Shown in pieces: positions 1-11,977 of a stretch of 64,000 nt of DNA. The first letter of the stretch is position 1; each line of letters begins with the position of its first letter. The notes under the pieces are model-generated. The model saw nothing but the letters and a program-made list of their open reading frames with translations. It made no database searches and was not told the DNA's origin. This DNA is from Tanytarsus gracilentus (taxonomy: Eukaryota > Arthropoda > Insecta > Diptera > Chironomidae): the NCBI GenBank assembly GCA_038502055.1, contig JAXRKN010000014.1, positions 186,001 to 250,000 on the forward strand. The letters run 5' to 3'. Both the position numbers and the translations under genes were made by a program.

Positions 1-270
1 AGAAAATAAATGACGGGGAAAGAATTCATCGATTTTCTGCCATTTTTTATGTTTTAAATTTTTTTGAAATGCTTTTAAGAATTTATTTAAAATTTGATAT
101 TTAAAATTTTATATTTAAGTTCTTAAAATATTTAAAATTTGATATTTTTTTGCTTATTTCCTAACGTATTTTCAAATTTCAAATTTCCGCATCTTTTTTC
201 ATTTCCTTCTCGTCAGCTGTTTGTTTCTTTATTTTTGTTAAACATTGAATTAAATTAAATAAATGACATA
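1..270. other. AT-rich sequence upstream of the zinc-finger gene
   Basis: Mostly A/T runs. Positions 210-240 are less AT-biased and may hold the promoter or 5-prime UTR of the downstream gene, but I see no clear TATA box or initiator. Confidence 0.4.
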
Positions 271-1678
271 ATGGAGGTAAAATTAGAACAAAATTCGTCT
301 TTCGAGCATTTCAAAATCCTCGATGAGTGCTGCTTTCTCTGTAATGATGGTCAAAATTCATTTGAAATGCTTTTAAATCATTTTAAGGAAATTCATTATG
401 ATGGTAATTTTAAATTTTCACATTAACTTATCAATTAATCAATTTAAAATACTTTTCAGCTGTTAATAAATTTATTTCATGATTTTCTAATCAATTTTAA
501 AAATTTTTAGACTACAACCATGAGTCTTCAATCGTTCACCTTTGCTCATGCCCACACGCGATCCAACTCCAACACGATTTAATTAACCACTTGCTGTTGA
601 AATCGCTTTCCAATTACAAACCAACTCTTTCGATTAAACCAGAAGTTCATCAAGTCTCAGATCCAGAAATTCATCACGAACCAGTTAAAAGAAAAAGACG
701 AACAAAAAGTGAAATCGAAAGTGGAAGTTATACAATTCGCTGTGATTACTGTCCTCGACTCTTCACCAAATCTCAAAGTCTCCAAACTCACTACAACACC
801 ATGCACGACCCATTAAATCCTCACAAATGCAACATTTGTTCATTCGGTCATTGCAAAACTCAAAAAAATCTTCACTCACATTTAAAAACCCACGAAGAAA
901 AATTGAACACTCCAAAAAATTGCTCGAAATGTGACAAAAAATTTCAAACCGATCTTCAACTTTATCATCACATGCTGACACATCGCGAAAAAATTCTAGC
1001 GTGCGATCACTGTGGAATGAAATTCAACATGAAAAATACTCTCGCACGTCACATTCTAACTCACTTTAAGAGATTCAAAGTCAGAGATAAAAGTCGTGAG
1101 AAGAAAACTTTGTGTCAGCACTGCTCGAGGTGGATAAGTTTCTATAATTTAAAGCGGCACATACGAGTCAGTCATTCGGAGAGCAAAAAGAAATATTCAT
1201 ACAAGTGTGACTTTGATGGCTGCGGAAAATCGTTTACCGAGAAACAAACGCTTAAAGATCACAAAAACTTGCATTATGGGGTGAGTCTGAAATATTTTAA
1301 ATGTATTAAATTTAACATCAATCTTTCCAGCTCAAACCTTACCTTTGTCCATACTGCGGAGTCTCATTTCCTCACATCGCAACTCTTCGACGCCACAAAA
1401 ATCGTCACATCGATCCCGAAAAATATAAATGTGAAGTTTGCAGTGAATGCTTCGTGACGAAAAAAAGTTTAACGAATCACGTTCAAAGACAGCACAATGA
1501 TGTCAACAACGACGCAAAACCATTCGCTTGCGACTACGAATCCTGCACGTCGACCTTTAAATACGAAAATTATCTACAAAATCACAAGAGAGATGTTCAT
1601 GTTAAAAAAAGATTGCGAGTTAGGGGCGGAAGAAGGAGGGAAGACGTTAATGATGCATTTCTCGAGATGAGTGAATGA
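271..1678 (+). CDS. Multi-C2H2 zinc-finger protein
   Basis: Three exons: 271-403, 511-1280, 1331-1678, giving 416 residues. Introns are GT-AG and splice phases match. The start at 271 follows ataATGG and the frame stays open through exon 1 into exon 2, so I prefer it to any later start. An N-terminal cysteine/histidine segment (CCFLC at 20-24, then an LCSC segment near 55) is followed by a basic KRKRRTK patch near residue 104, possibly a nuclear localisation signal. From about residue 122 there are eight or nine C2H2 fingers, such as CDYC...H...H, CSKC...H...H and CDFDGC...H...H. The last finger has the longer CDYESC spacing. Tandem C2H2 fingers usually bind DNA in the nucleus. Linkers are mostly not TGEKP, as in many fly-specific ZNFs. 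I cannot name an orthologue. Confidence 0.9.
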
Positions 1679-1772
1679 TCGATGTGATTTTTAATCAATA
1701 TGAAATTTTTATTACCTTTTTTTAATTCAATGAGACAACAAAAATAAATTAAAAAATTTCTCATTTAACTTT

Positions 1773-4700
1773 TTACTTGTTCGCCGCTTCAATTTCAGCC
1801 TCGATGAGTTTTCTATATTCATCAAATCCACCTTCCATGCTCTTGATTGTTCCTTTGTCGCACACCCATAGCTCTTTGCACACCATCCGAATGAGTCGTT
1901 CGTCGTGAGTTACCAGCATGACGCCACCGGAGAATTTGTTGATTGCCTTGCCGAGTGCTTCAATTGTTTCAATGTCCTGAAATTTAAAAATTTAATTTAA
2001 TCAGTTATGAGATAATTTAATTCAGGTATTAAATTTAATCCGACCACTTGAATTTCTTGTAAAATTAATCTAACATGAAATAAAATTTTAATCTTTCAGC
2101 CAATTCAAAAAATAAGACAAAATTTACTTAAAATTTTAATCTAATAAAAAATTTAAAATTCAGTTGGATTAATTTTAATCCTCTAGTTTAATCTAAACTC
2201 ACGAGATGATTGCTCGGTTCGTCAAGGATTAAAAAGTTGGGATTTGCTGCAATGTAAAAAATAAATTTGTTTTAAAAAAATGCCTTTAAAATTTCAGTTG
2301 CAACTCACCCATGCACATTTTCGAGAAAGCAACTCTCGATTTTTGTCCTCCACTCAAACTCGCAACAACTTGCAGCGCCAAATCCCCGCTAACTCCGAAA
2401 CTTCCCAACTGCCTTCGATATTCCTCAACAGTTTTTCCAGGAAATTCTTTCTGCAACAATTCAACGCAATTCACGTTCATGTCCAATTGATCGACGTGAT
2501 GCTGACTGAAATAGCCGAATTTAAGACCTCGATGGTGTCGCACAAATCCACCAGTCGGCGTCAAATGTCCCATGATGATTTTCAGTAGCGTCGTCTTTCC
2601 CTGACCATTCTCACCAACAATGCAGATTCGCGACTCACTGTTGGCGCCAAGACAAACGCTTGAGAAAATCGTACGATCAGTGTTTGGATATTTGAAGGCA
2701 ACTTCGTCGAGGGTGAGCACGGGCGGCTGAAGTTGATCAACCTCGGGGAATTTCAAGACACTTTCGACTTCCTTCTCAACCGGCTTCAATTCAGGAAGCT
2801 TTTCGAGCATTTTAATTTTACTCTGAACACTCGCCGCACGATTTGCGTTGAAACGGAATCGATCGATGAATTCTTGAACGTGTGCTCGATGAGCCATTTG
2901 AGCGTCAAATTCTCGCCTTTGTGCCTTAAGCTTTTCAGTGCGTGTTCGAACGAAATTCTCATAGTTTCCACGATAAGCGTCAATTCGTTGCGTGTGAAGA
3001 TAAAGAATGTCTGTCGGCACCGAGTCGAGAAAACTGCGATCGTGAGAGACGACAAGGAGTGTTGTGGGCCAATTTTGAAGATACTTTTCCAGCCAAATAA
3101 TCGCTTTAATGTCCAGCCTGCAGAGAGAATAAGAATGTATGAAAAAGTGTTTTTTTTAGGAAATTATTGTCATCTAATTAATATTTCGTTTTGATAATAA
3201 ATAACATAGTATAGTGTAACTTGCGAATAAAATTTATATTTAGCTACCGTTATCGAAGTCTTATTTTTGGATTTAATTTCAGGATCTCACTCATATCAAT
3301 CATCACACAAAACATTTTCACCCAGATCCTTCAACCCAATGATAATTTTTAGTAAATGTCACATGCAGACTAGTTTAAAATGTTAATTAAGTAATAAAAA
3401 TTCGCTTGCATGTTCGATGGTTCATCAAGAAGAAGCAGATCAGGACGTCTGAAGAGTGCTCGAGCTAACGCCAGTCTCATCCGCCAACCGCCTGAGAAAG
3501 TTTTTGTAGCAGCCGCTTGCATTTGATTTGTAAAGCCGAGACCTACAAAAATATAGATAAATTAGAAAAATTAGCCCAATGAAATCATCGCTTGACTGAC
3601 TCTAAAGAATAAATTTTTAAGGATTTCAAAAAAAAAATTTACCCGCTAAAATAATTGAAGCTCGACTCGGCGCCTTATCAGCCTCCATCACTTGCAATTC
3701 TTGATAGACTTCAGTCAGCTCATCCGCCTTGCTCAGATCTTTCGCATATTCTTTCTCCTTTCTCCAAAGTTCATTAAGCCTCTCGTCACATTCGAGGACA
3801 CTATCTAACGCTATCGTTTCATCGCCGACAGCTTCCTGTTCAACATGCAAAATACTAATGTGTGATGGAATTTTGAGTTGCTTTTGGCTAATCATTCGAA
3901 GGAGTGTCGTTTTGCCCAATCCATTGCGACCGCAAAATCCATAACGTCTTCCCGACGCCAACAATATGTCAGCACCTTGCAGGAGCACTTTATCACCGAA
4001 AGCGACATCAAAGTTCTCGATTCGAATGTCCGCCGATCTCGATTGACCTTTCGCCTCCATTTTTGAGTCTTTCTTGCTCATCACTTGGGAAGCGGAAGCC
4101 GATTGAAGGACGGGAGCGGCGGTGGCGTAAGGTTTGGCGCCGTCACGCTTCTCCTGCTTTTGCTGTAGCTTTGCTTCGGCCTTTCCAAGCTTTTTGGCGT
4201 CAACTTTTGACACTTCACTTCGCGATTGCATCCAGATTGAACTCATATCGTCGACATTATTGCTCTGATCGGCTGCGAGGTCACCGAGATTCACTAAAAT
4301 AATATTTTGCAATGTAATGAATTAAGTTTGAGAACTAAACCGTGATCTCACCTGGTGCCGAGAGAATTTTCCGAAGACTGCTGCTGTTTCCATTGCTTTG
4401 TGGCCTTAAAATTGAGTGAAATTTCGTGCAAAGCATTCGTATTTCATCTTCCGACTTGTCCGACGACACTTCATGGAGAATTTCGCCGATTGCCTCGTAG
4501 ATTTCTTCGCTATTTTCAAAGTCATCGGCGCTGGATGAGAGAACACCTAAAATAATTGAAAATTTAGTTGACTGGATCTTGTTCAAATTTTTTATTTGTT
4601 CACTGGATCTCGCTCAATTTATTTATGAGTCACTCTTGCATGTTTAAAATGCATTCGTAAGTTTTTATCGACATTTAAATTCACTTTCCCGATGTAAATT

Positions 4701-4805
4701 TAATTTTCAATCGCTTTTATCACCTTCAACGTAAGTTTGTAAGTCTCTGTCAATCGCCGGAAACTCCTTCTTGATTTCCTTCTTTAATATCTCCGCACTC
4801 GACAT
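1773..4805 (-). CDS. ABCF3: ABCF3-type ATP-binding cassette ATPase
   Basis: Seven exons on the minus strand: 4724-4805, 4352-4546, 3643-4293, 3410-3542, 2309-3117, 2203-2246, 1773-1976. They give 705 residues, close to the roughly 709 of animal ABCF3. The N-terminus (MSSAEILKKEIKKEFP) and the acidic helical region match the ABCF3/GCN20-type N-terminal domain. Two nucleotide-binding domains follow and there are no membrane segments. Walker A sites are GRNGLGKTT (about 214) and GENGQGKTT (about 522); signature motifs are FSGGW and LSGGQKS; Walker B regions are LLLLDEPSNM and FLILDEPSNHL. ABCF proteins are soluble and act at the ribosome or in stress responses, not in transport. The intron between exons 4 and 5 starts with GC: the exon ends AT, the intron begins GCAAGC and ends CTGCAG. 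The joined codon is the Met of the conserved SNMLD motif, which supports that junction. Confidence 0.95.
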
Positions 4806-5032
4806 CTTTTTGCTATTTGAGGAATTGACTAAATTTAATTTAATTTAATTTTTCGAGTCTTTTCTCTTGTAAATTTTCTAAATTTTTGAATACGATGCAA
4901 AAGCATGTGGCGAGATGCGAAAAAATTGACGCGAAACGAGAAAGATGCGAAATTTGAATTTTTTATGGCCGTTATAAATGTGAACAAATTTTTTTATAAT
5001 TTCCATTTTATTTTATTTTAAGTACAAAAAAA

Positions 5033-6730
5033 TTAATTTTCCATTTCTTCCTCTAAATTTTTCATCATTTCGTCGATTTTCTTTTTGGCCTCAATCAATT
5101 TTAAAACCTTTTCGCAGTCGAAAGCAAGTTCGGCTTTTAAAGGTTTGTCATTAAAGAAAATCTGAATTTCCTCAAATGCTTTTTGTCGCAGTTCATCGTG
5201 ATTGTATTTGTTGGCGAGTTTTAACATCTCAAGAGCATTTGATGGATCAAGAAAATCCACCAAGAAATTTCCAGCGTGGCACTGAAGTTCCTTCATTTTC
5301 AACGTTCCAGCAGCCATAAAAATCTCTTTCGAATTTCTCTCGTTAACTTCAACCTGCTCTCCATAAATGAACTTCAAAATGGTTCGAAAAATTTCAACCG
5401 GAATATTTTCCAAGCTCAAATTTTCAGCACCAAAATTTTCCCTCATCATTTCACCAAAAACCGGACTTCGAGCGGCCAAAATGTATTTATGAACTTTAAA
5501 CTCCTCACAGCCAATTCCGATTGTTAAATCCCTAAACTCGTCCGAGCTCAAATGCTTAATGATGTCGTTGAAAATCGAAGAGTTGTCGATGAAGCTTTTA
5601 CAGATTGCCGAGTCAATTTCATTTGAGGTGAGTTTGTTAAATAATTGAAGGCATAGTGATGAGTTTGTGAAGCTTTGATGAGAACACGTGGGGTCTAAAA
5701 ATTTAAGAAATTAAAATTTAAAATTAAATTGTAAGAAAATTAAAATTTTATTTAATTAGTAAAAATTATTTTAAATCTCACCATAATTTTGACTTCCATT
5801 TTCGCTAATTCCACAGCTTTCGGTAACTTTAATTCTTTTGTTGGAATTTTTCATCTCTTCGAGCAATCTCTTCTGCTCGTTTAATTTAAGCTCAGCCTCT
5901 TCGAGTGAAATAATTGAAATTTGATGGCTTTGAACTAAAGTTTCGTTGCTTTCGCTCAACTCGATGCACTTTCGCTCTAAATCGTTTCGCTCATTTTCGG
6001 ATGTCTCTAGTTCGACTTTTAATTCATCCAGACTTGCTTTAACTTTCATCAACTCATTGACGTGCTCGAAAATTTTACTCTTAAATATTTCTCGAAGTTC
6101 ACTCAAATCTATAACAAAACTTTCTCCATGCGGATACGCCGAACTCATAATCACGTCATAATTGTCATTTCGACTCAAATCCACAAACTTCAGTTGACTC
6201 AAATGATCGAAAATTTCGAGTCCGATGAGCTTAATTTTGTTTTGACGAAAAGAAAGCGACTTGAGATTTTTTAAATCCACAAAAAGGTCGGCCGGAAGAT
6301 ATGTGAGGTGGTTGTCGTTTAAACTGATCACCTCTAAATTAACAAGCGGCTTGAGATCGTCTCGAGAAATTTCCCTCAACTTTGATGACTTAATTGACAG
6401 CGCTTTGAGATTGTTGAAGTTGCTTGCAATGAACTTCGAAGGCACTTGGAGCAATCGACATGAGGTGAAAAATAATCCAATGACATGGCTGCTGTTGATT
6501 ATCGGAATTGAAAGAAATAAAAGATTTTCCTTCTTGTGTTCGCCTTTGAGTCGTAGATTTGTGATTTCATTGACGATTTTCAGCTTTTCATAATCGAATT
6601 TTTGATTATTCTGCGGTTCGTCTTTAAAGCAGAAAAATTCTTCGTGACACTCGTTGATGACGCACGTGTAGCGAGTCTTGCCGTCGATTTTCCATGGAAA
6701 ATTCTCGAAAACACAATTAATATCCGTCAT
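5033..6730 (-). CDS. LRR / coiled-coil / BTB fusion protein
   Basis: Two exons, 5782-6730 and 5033-5694, give 536 residues. Residues 1-60 hold a cysteine cap (INCVF ... YTCVINECHEEFFCF) like that of the secreted LRR proteins in this window, but no signal peptide precedes it. LRRs span about 90-215 (LEVISLNDNHLTYLP and LKSLSFRQNKIKLIG are typical). A charged coiled-coil-like segment covers about 225-295 and is followed by basic NSNKRIKV. The second exon encodes a BTB/POZ domain from about 365 (FRDLTIGIGCEEFKVHKYIL, then SPVFGEMM) plus a helical tail. BTB domains dimerise and often recruit Cullin-3. The protein is therefore probably intracellular, perhaps a Cul3 adaptor with LRRs as substrate reader; that role is inference. 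It lies head-to-tail behind ABCF3 on the same strand. Confidence 0.85.
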
Positions 6731-7282
6731 TGTGGAATTAATTGAAAAAAAAATTGGATTGTTTTGATTTAAATTTGTGGTTGATTCATTAAACGAAGAG
6801 ACATAATTGAAAAGTGATGAAAAGTGCTTTCAAGTGTTTTATTTAAAAATTATCTCAACGGTTTTTCAACACGTGGATTTTAAATTAAATAAATTTCCTT
6901 AATTTCCTTAATTAATTTCTTTTGAAGAAAATATTTAAAATAATTTTTCAAATACTAATCGATTTAGACCAATTAAGGCAAATTTCTCCGAAATCAATTG
7001 TCAATTTAAATTGTTGAAAAAAAATTTCAGAAAAATTGAAAATTTGGCTAAAAAGTGGAAAAAAATTAATTTTTTATGAAATTTTTAATTTATTAAATTT
7101 TATTTTTTTGTTAATGTTTTAAATTTTTTTATTAAATTTTTAATTAATTAAATTTTATTTTTTTGTTAAAGTTTTAAATTTTTTAAGAAATTTTTAATTA
7201 ATTAAATTAAACTTTTTTGTTAATGTTTTAAATTTTTTAATTTATTTTTATTTTTTTATGAAATTTTTAATTTATTAAATTT
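6731..7282. other. AT-rich spacer
   Basis: Between the start of the LRR-BTB gene and the end of the first four-TM gene. Around 7070-7280 the blocks aaatttttaatttattaaat and ttttgttaatgttttaaatt recur as a degenerate AT-rich tandem repeat. I see no coding exon. Confidence 0.5.
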
Positions 7283-8257
7283 TTATTGATATCTTTGAGT
7301 TATTTCGTCGTCTAAAGTCATGTTTGATTCCTCGCAAACCGACTTCAGTGTCATCATCTCAGCTTGATTGAATTCCTTTTGAATTTGAAGCGAAAATTCA
7401 ACGTTAAAAAATAAAACTGCAAACTGAAAAGAGGAAATTAAAAAAATATAAAAATAGATTGAAACTTTAATTTTAAAATAGGAAAAATAGAAAAGTTAAT
7501 TGATAAAATTTAAATAAAAATTATATTAAATTAATAAAAAGTATTTAGTGACAAAAATATATAACTTTGTACTGATTTGAAGTTTTTTCTCTTTGAATAT
7601 AAATTAAATTCTTTCATTAATTCTAACGGTTATTTTAAATTCAAATTTCTTGAGATAAAAAATTACAACGTTAGTTCTAAAACTCATGTGCTAAAAAATT
7701 GTTGTACTAAATATGTACGAAAATTTTATAGAAAATTTAATTAAATCAACCTAAAAATTACTTAAATTTACCTGCGTCACTTGAACCACCATCGCACCAA
7801 TCATAATCCTCTTCACGATAAAATTAAAATCGAATCTCATGGGAAGTCCTTCGCACAGATCGATCGATGGCACCACAACCGCGTGAAGAAAAATGAAAAG
7901 TGTCATGAATGAAATCCACATCATGACATACTGAATCCTCAACACTTTCACTGACTTTAAAACAACTCCAATAAGTGCTAAAAGATTCAGGAACATCGTT
8001 AGTCCACAACAAATCGATAAAAGCACTGGATAGACCAGAGTGAGACGATAAAACACAGAAAGCCTTTCAGATTCGTAAACCGAAAAAATGAAAATTGCGA
8101 GTGAAGCCAAACCACATAGTAAATTTGAGAAAACGAAGAAAAATTTCTTTGTCAAACTTATCGAAGTTTGTTGGATATTTTTCACGATGTCCATCATCTT
8201 CACTCGAATCTCTCTCGATTGCAACTGAAGAGCGAGCGAAGAAAGTGCAAAAAACAA
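7283..8257 (-). CDS. Four-transmembrane protein A
   Basis: Exons 7772-8257 and 7283-7423 (phase 0 junction) give 208 residues from the first ATG, or 188 if translation starts at the MMDIVKN methionine about 20 codons in, which may be the true start because it puts a short cytosolic tail before the first membrane span. Four hydrophobic segments are visible, starting FFFVFSNLLCGLASL, YPVLLSICCGLTMFL, IQYVMMWISFMTLFI and IVKRIMIGAMVVQV. The loop between TM3 and TM4 is only about 17 residues with one Cys, so this is not a canonical tetraspanin, which has a large cysteine-rich loop with a CCG motif. The tail is hydrophilic and acidic. Topology, exon structure (last exon begins just after TM4) and position match the next gene, so they may be old tandem duplicates. 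Function unknown. Confidence 0.75.
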
Positions 8258-9342
8258 GTTTTTATTAATTGATCTTTAACTTGCGACGCCTACGGAGACA
8301 TGCAAAACGTTCATTAATCATTCATGTCAATTAAGAGTAAATTGAGATTAAAATTTGCATAAATTATATGCGAGAAATATGCTAAATGAATTTTATTCAG
8401 TGGAGTTTAACTTGAGAGTGATGTAATTTAAATTAAACCGCTTAAGAAGTAATTTCTAACACCTCAAACCTGTAATGAAAAAAATTAAATAAAAACTTCA
8501 AGACAAAATCCATATTTAATTTTTTTTGCTGTCTGTTTCACATCAAGACACATTTTTAATTAACTTTATTTAAATTTTTAAATCTTTCGCTATTCGTCAT
8601 ATGACACTGACGTCGCTTTTTCAGTAGAATGCAAAATAATTTCACCATCAGTTTTTATACAGACAGAAAATTATTTTATTGTCTTCTTTTATTTTTAAAA
8701 CATTTCATTAATGTTTTTAATTAAAATTATTTTTATGTCATTCGAAAGTTAGGTCACCCAAAAAAATATTGATAATTTCAGGCTAAAAGTTTTAAAAAGG
8801 TTCAAAAATAATTTTAATTTGATTTTCCCAAATAAAAATTTATGAAAATCATAAAAAAAATTAGTGACATAGTTTTCAAAATGATTTCTTTTAAGGGTGA
8901 CTAAATTAATATTTTTGATTAATTTTTTTTAATTTTTAATTAACATAAAAATTTTAATAACCAAAATAATTTTTTTTTCAAGATTTATTCTAACTTAAAA
9001 AATTCAATAAATTAAAAAAATCCAAGATTTAATTTAAATTAAAAATTTCAAAAAATTAAATATTTTTTTCCCACATCATTTTGATGCATCCCCCTTAAAT
9101 TTTTAAAAATCACCTAGTCACCCTATTTTTGTTTTAAACTTCAGCTTTCTTAATATTTAAAAAAATCTTTGTAAATCACAAAACAATTAAATAAATTCGA
9201 TTAATATAAAAATTAGATTTTTTCTTTGATTTCTCTTAAGTAGATGAAAATTTCCTTTGTTTAAAAAAGATTAAAAATTTTTTGTGTTTCATCATTGAAT
9301 GAAATTAACACGTAACTTTTTTATACTTAAATCTAAAATACT
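8258..9342. other. AT-rich spacer with GGGTGACTA/TAGTCACCC motifs
   Basis: No coding exon seen. TAGGTCACCC lies at about 8752, GGGTGACTA at 8896 and TAGTCACCC at about 9116. The last two form a short inverted repeat around an AT-rich interior of roughly 230 bp, as in a MITE. Terminal repeats are short and no clear target duplication is visible. Confidence 0.35.
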
Positions 9343-10273
9343 TTAAACATTCAGATTTTGGCTTTCGGCAGCCATCGTCTCTTCTTCCTGCTTCACAAGT
9401 TGGTCCATGAACTTTTTACAGATCAATTTACAAGCGAGCTAAAAAAAGAGAAAATTATAAAAAAATTAAATCTTTAGAAAAAATATTAAAATTTGAAATT
9501 TTATTTAAAAAACTTTTTAATAAAATATTTTAAATTTTTTTTATCAAAAATTATCAAGATGGTTACTTAATTTTTTTATTCAAAATCATTAAAAAAATAA
9601 ATTTAATTTTTTTAGTTCAAAGTTTTTTAAAAATATATTTTAATAAATTCAAAATTATTAAAAAATAAATTTAATTTTTTTAGTTCAAAATTATTTAAAA
9701 ATAAATTCAAAAATTGCATCTCACCTGCCAAACCATCAATCCAAGAATGTAAAAAATCATCGAATTCACTTTTTCCTCGACAAAATTCAACAAATCTTCT
9801 TTGCAATTTCTATCACAATTTAGTTCCTTTCTTATGTCGTATAATTTCCACTCTTCCTTCTTTTCGTAATTTTCATAATTATTTTTCACCATTTCAATGA
9901 AATTTCCCTTGAATTTCATCAAATATGCAATAAATGTGAGTTCAAAAACGAAAATCATCGCTGATAAAACCAAAAAACTTAAAAGTCCTTTGATTGTTTT
10001 CTCATCGCCACAATAACAGCCATAAACGCAAAGTGCGACAGAAATTAGTGCGAAAAATGATGAGAGATGAAGATAAATTTCGTATTGACACGTCACAGCC
10101 GGTTTGAGTGCATCTAAATTTTTGTTTATTCCAAAGTTGAAGAAGAAAGTTAAAGCTGAATAAAATGCGGCGAAAATATTCACGACGATGAAAATTATGC
10201 ACAGAGAATTTCGGTGATTTTGAGGCTGAACTTTTTTGAGATTAACAAACAGAATGCTGAGGCTGTGATGCAT
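9343..10273 (-). CDS. Four-transmembrane protein B, tetraspanin-like topology
   Basis: Exons 9725-10273 and 9343-9438 (phase 0) give 214 residues. Four hydrophobic segments: SLCIIFIVVNIFAAFYSALT, LHLSSFFALISVALCVYG, LLSFLVLSAMIFVFELTF and SMIFYILGLMVWQLACKL. The TM3-TM4 loop is about 50 residues, charged, with a CDRNC pair. The tail after TM4 is cysteine-containing, then acidic (KQEEETMAAES). Size, topology and the larger second loop recall tetraspanins, but CCG is absent, so this is a structural resemblance only. A membrane organiser role is a guess. Same strand and same exon plan as four-TM protein A. Confidence 0.75.
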
Positions 10274-11977
10274 TTTGATGTAATTAAATTTCAGATTTTA
10301 AATTTTTCACTTTTATGATTTTTTCAGGTAATAAAAAACTTTTTTTTATTTAGAATTTTTTTATTGAAACTTTTAAACGTTTGATCTCTTCAAGAGTTGA
10401 TGATCGACTGCTCAAGCTCATGCGATGATTTTTCTCTTGAATGTTTTCTCTCGCTAATCTCTCACTTGAATTTGACTTGCATTTTTTTCTCTCTCTCAAA
10501 TGTCGATCGAGTTTATAAATATTGCAATATCTGTTGAAATCAAGCCAGGATTGGATTATTTTTTTATGTTAAAATTTTAAGAAGAGTTGAATCAAAAAAA
10601 TTAATGTATTTTGAATTTTTAAAATTTTTTACTTAATTAGATTTTTTATTAAAATTTTTAATTAAATTAGAAAATTTTTTAATTTATTAAATTAGAATTT
10701 TTTATTAAAAAAATAATCATTTTTAAAAAGTGATGGTGAAATCAAATTTAATATTTTCTCATGTGTGTTTTTGTAAAAAATCAAAGCTAAATTTTTACAT
10801 TCACACATAAAAGATTATCAACGAGTAAAAATATTTTTTCATTGTATTGAAGTTTTCATAAAAACTTTTGGTGGCAATCAATTTTGTCAAAATTGGAAGT
10901 AAAATAAATAAATTTTTGCCCCTTAAACTTCTGCAACCAAGGTTTATTTAAAAGAATAGAAATAATTTTTTGTAGTTAATAAATTTTGACGTCAAACATT
11001 TTGAAATGTAAAAAATTTGAATTAATAAGAGAAATTTCTATAAATTATTAATTGTAAAGTATTGAAAAATTCAAAACAAAGTTTGGAAAAGGAATTTTTT
11101 TCTTTAAAATATCAAAAATTTTAAATAATTTACTTTTAAATCATTTTTTTAAACCACCTAGTTTAAAATTATTTTTCGTTATCACCCAATTTTTAATCTT
11201 TTTTATCTTCAATCTTTTGCGCACTTTCTTTTAGTCGCCAATAAAAAAAAGTCTTTTCCTTTTGACCTCACTCAATATCAAAATAAAGATAGGTTGATGA
11301 GTAACTCGAACGAAAACATTTTTTTCCCGATTTATCTTTGATAAAGTTGTAATAAAATCGATAAAAAATGTCATAGATAATTTTTAATCCATTGGTGAGA
11401 TAAAAATCAAATTTTTGTGCAATGCAGTATAAAAAACTAGTTAAAAATTCTTAAGTTTGCTTAACAATTTAAAAAGTTTGAATTTCTATTTAAATCACTT
11501 TCAAATGACTCATCAAAATTCGTTATCAGTTTATTTGCACGAAAAAAGTTCAATCATATTCGACCACGCGTTCCCCAAATTAAATAGTTTGTCATCATAA
11601 AAAAACTTGTTGGAGGTAAATAAAAAAAATTCGATCAATCAAAATAAAAGAAGTTTGCCGCAAATCATAAAGTTGATGTTGTAAAAAACGTGATTGAAAA
11701 ATTAACTACTAAAAATTAAATGTGGCATGGAAACAATTTGACATTCTTAATTATTTTTCAGAGTTAACGGATTTTTTTTAATTTTAACGGTTTAAAGTAT
11801 TTTAAATTTAACTGTTTAAATTATTTTAGTTTCAACGGTTTAAATTATTTTTATTTTAACTGGTTTAAAATTATTTTAATTTTATCACTAAAAATTTTTT
11901 TAATCCTCTCAACATTTCTGACTTTTTTATTTTGTCCTTTTTTCTCAAATTACAAATTCAAGCACTTTTAATTAATT
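10274..11977. other. AT-rich intergenic region
   Basis: About 1.7 kb of A/T runs. Less biased stretches at 10380-10540 and 11210-11350 may be regulatory. No ORF of coding character and no clear repeat found. Confidence 0.4.
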
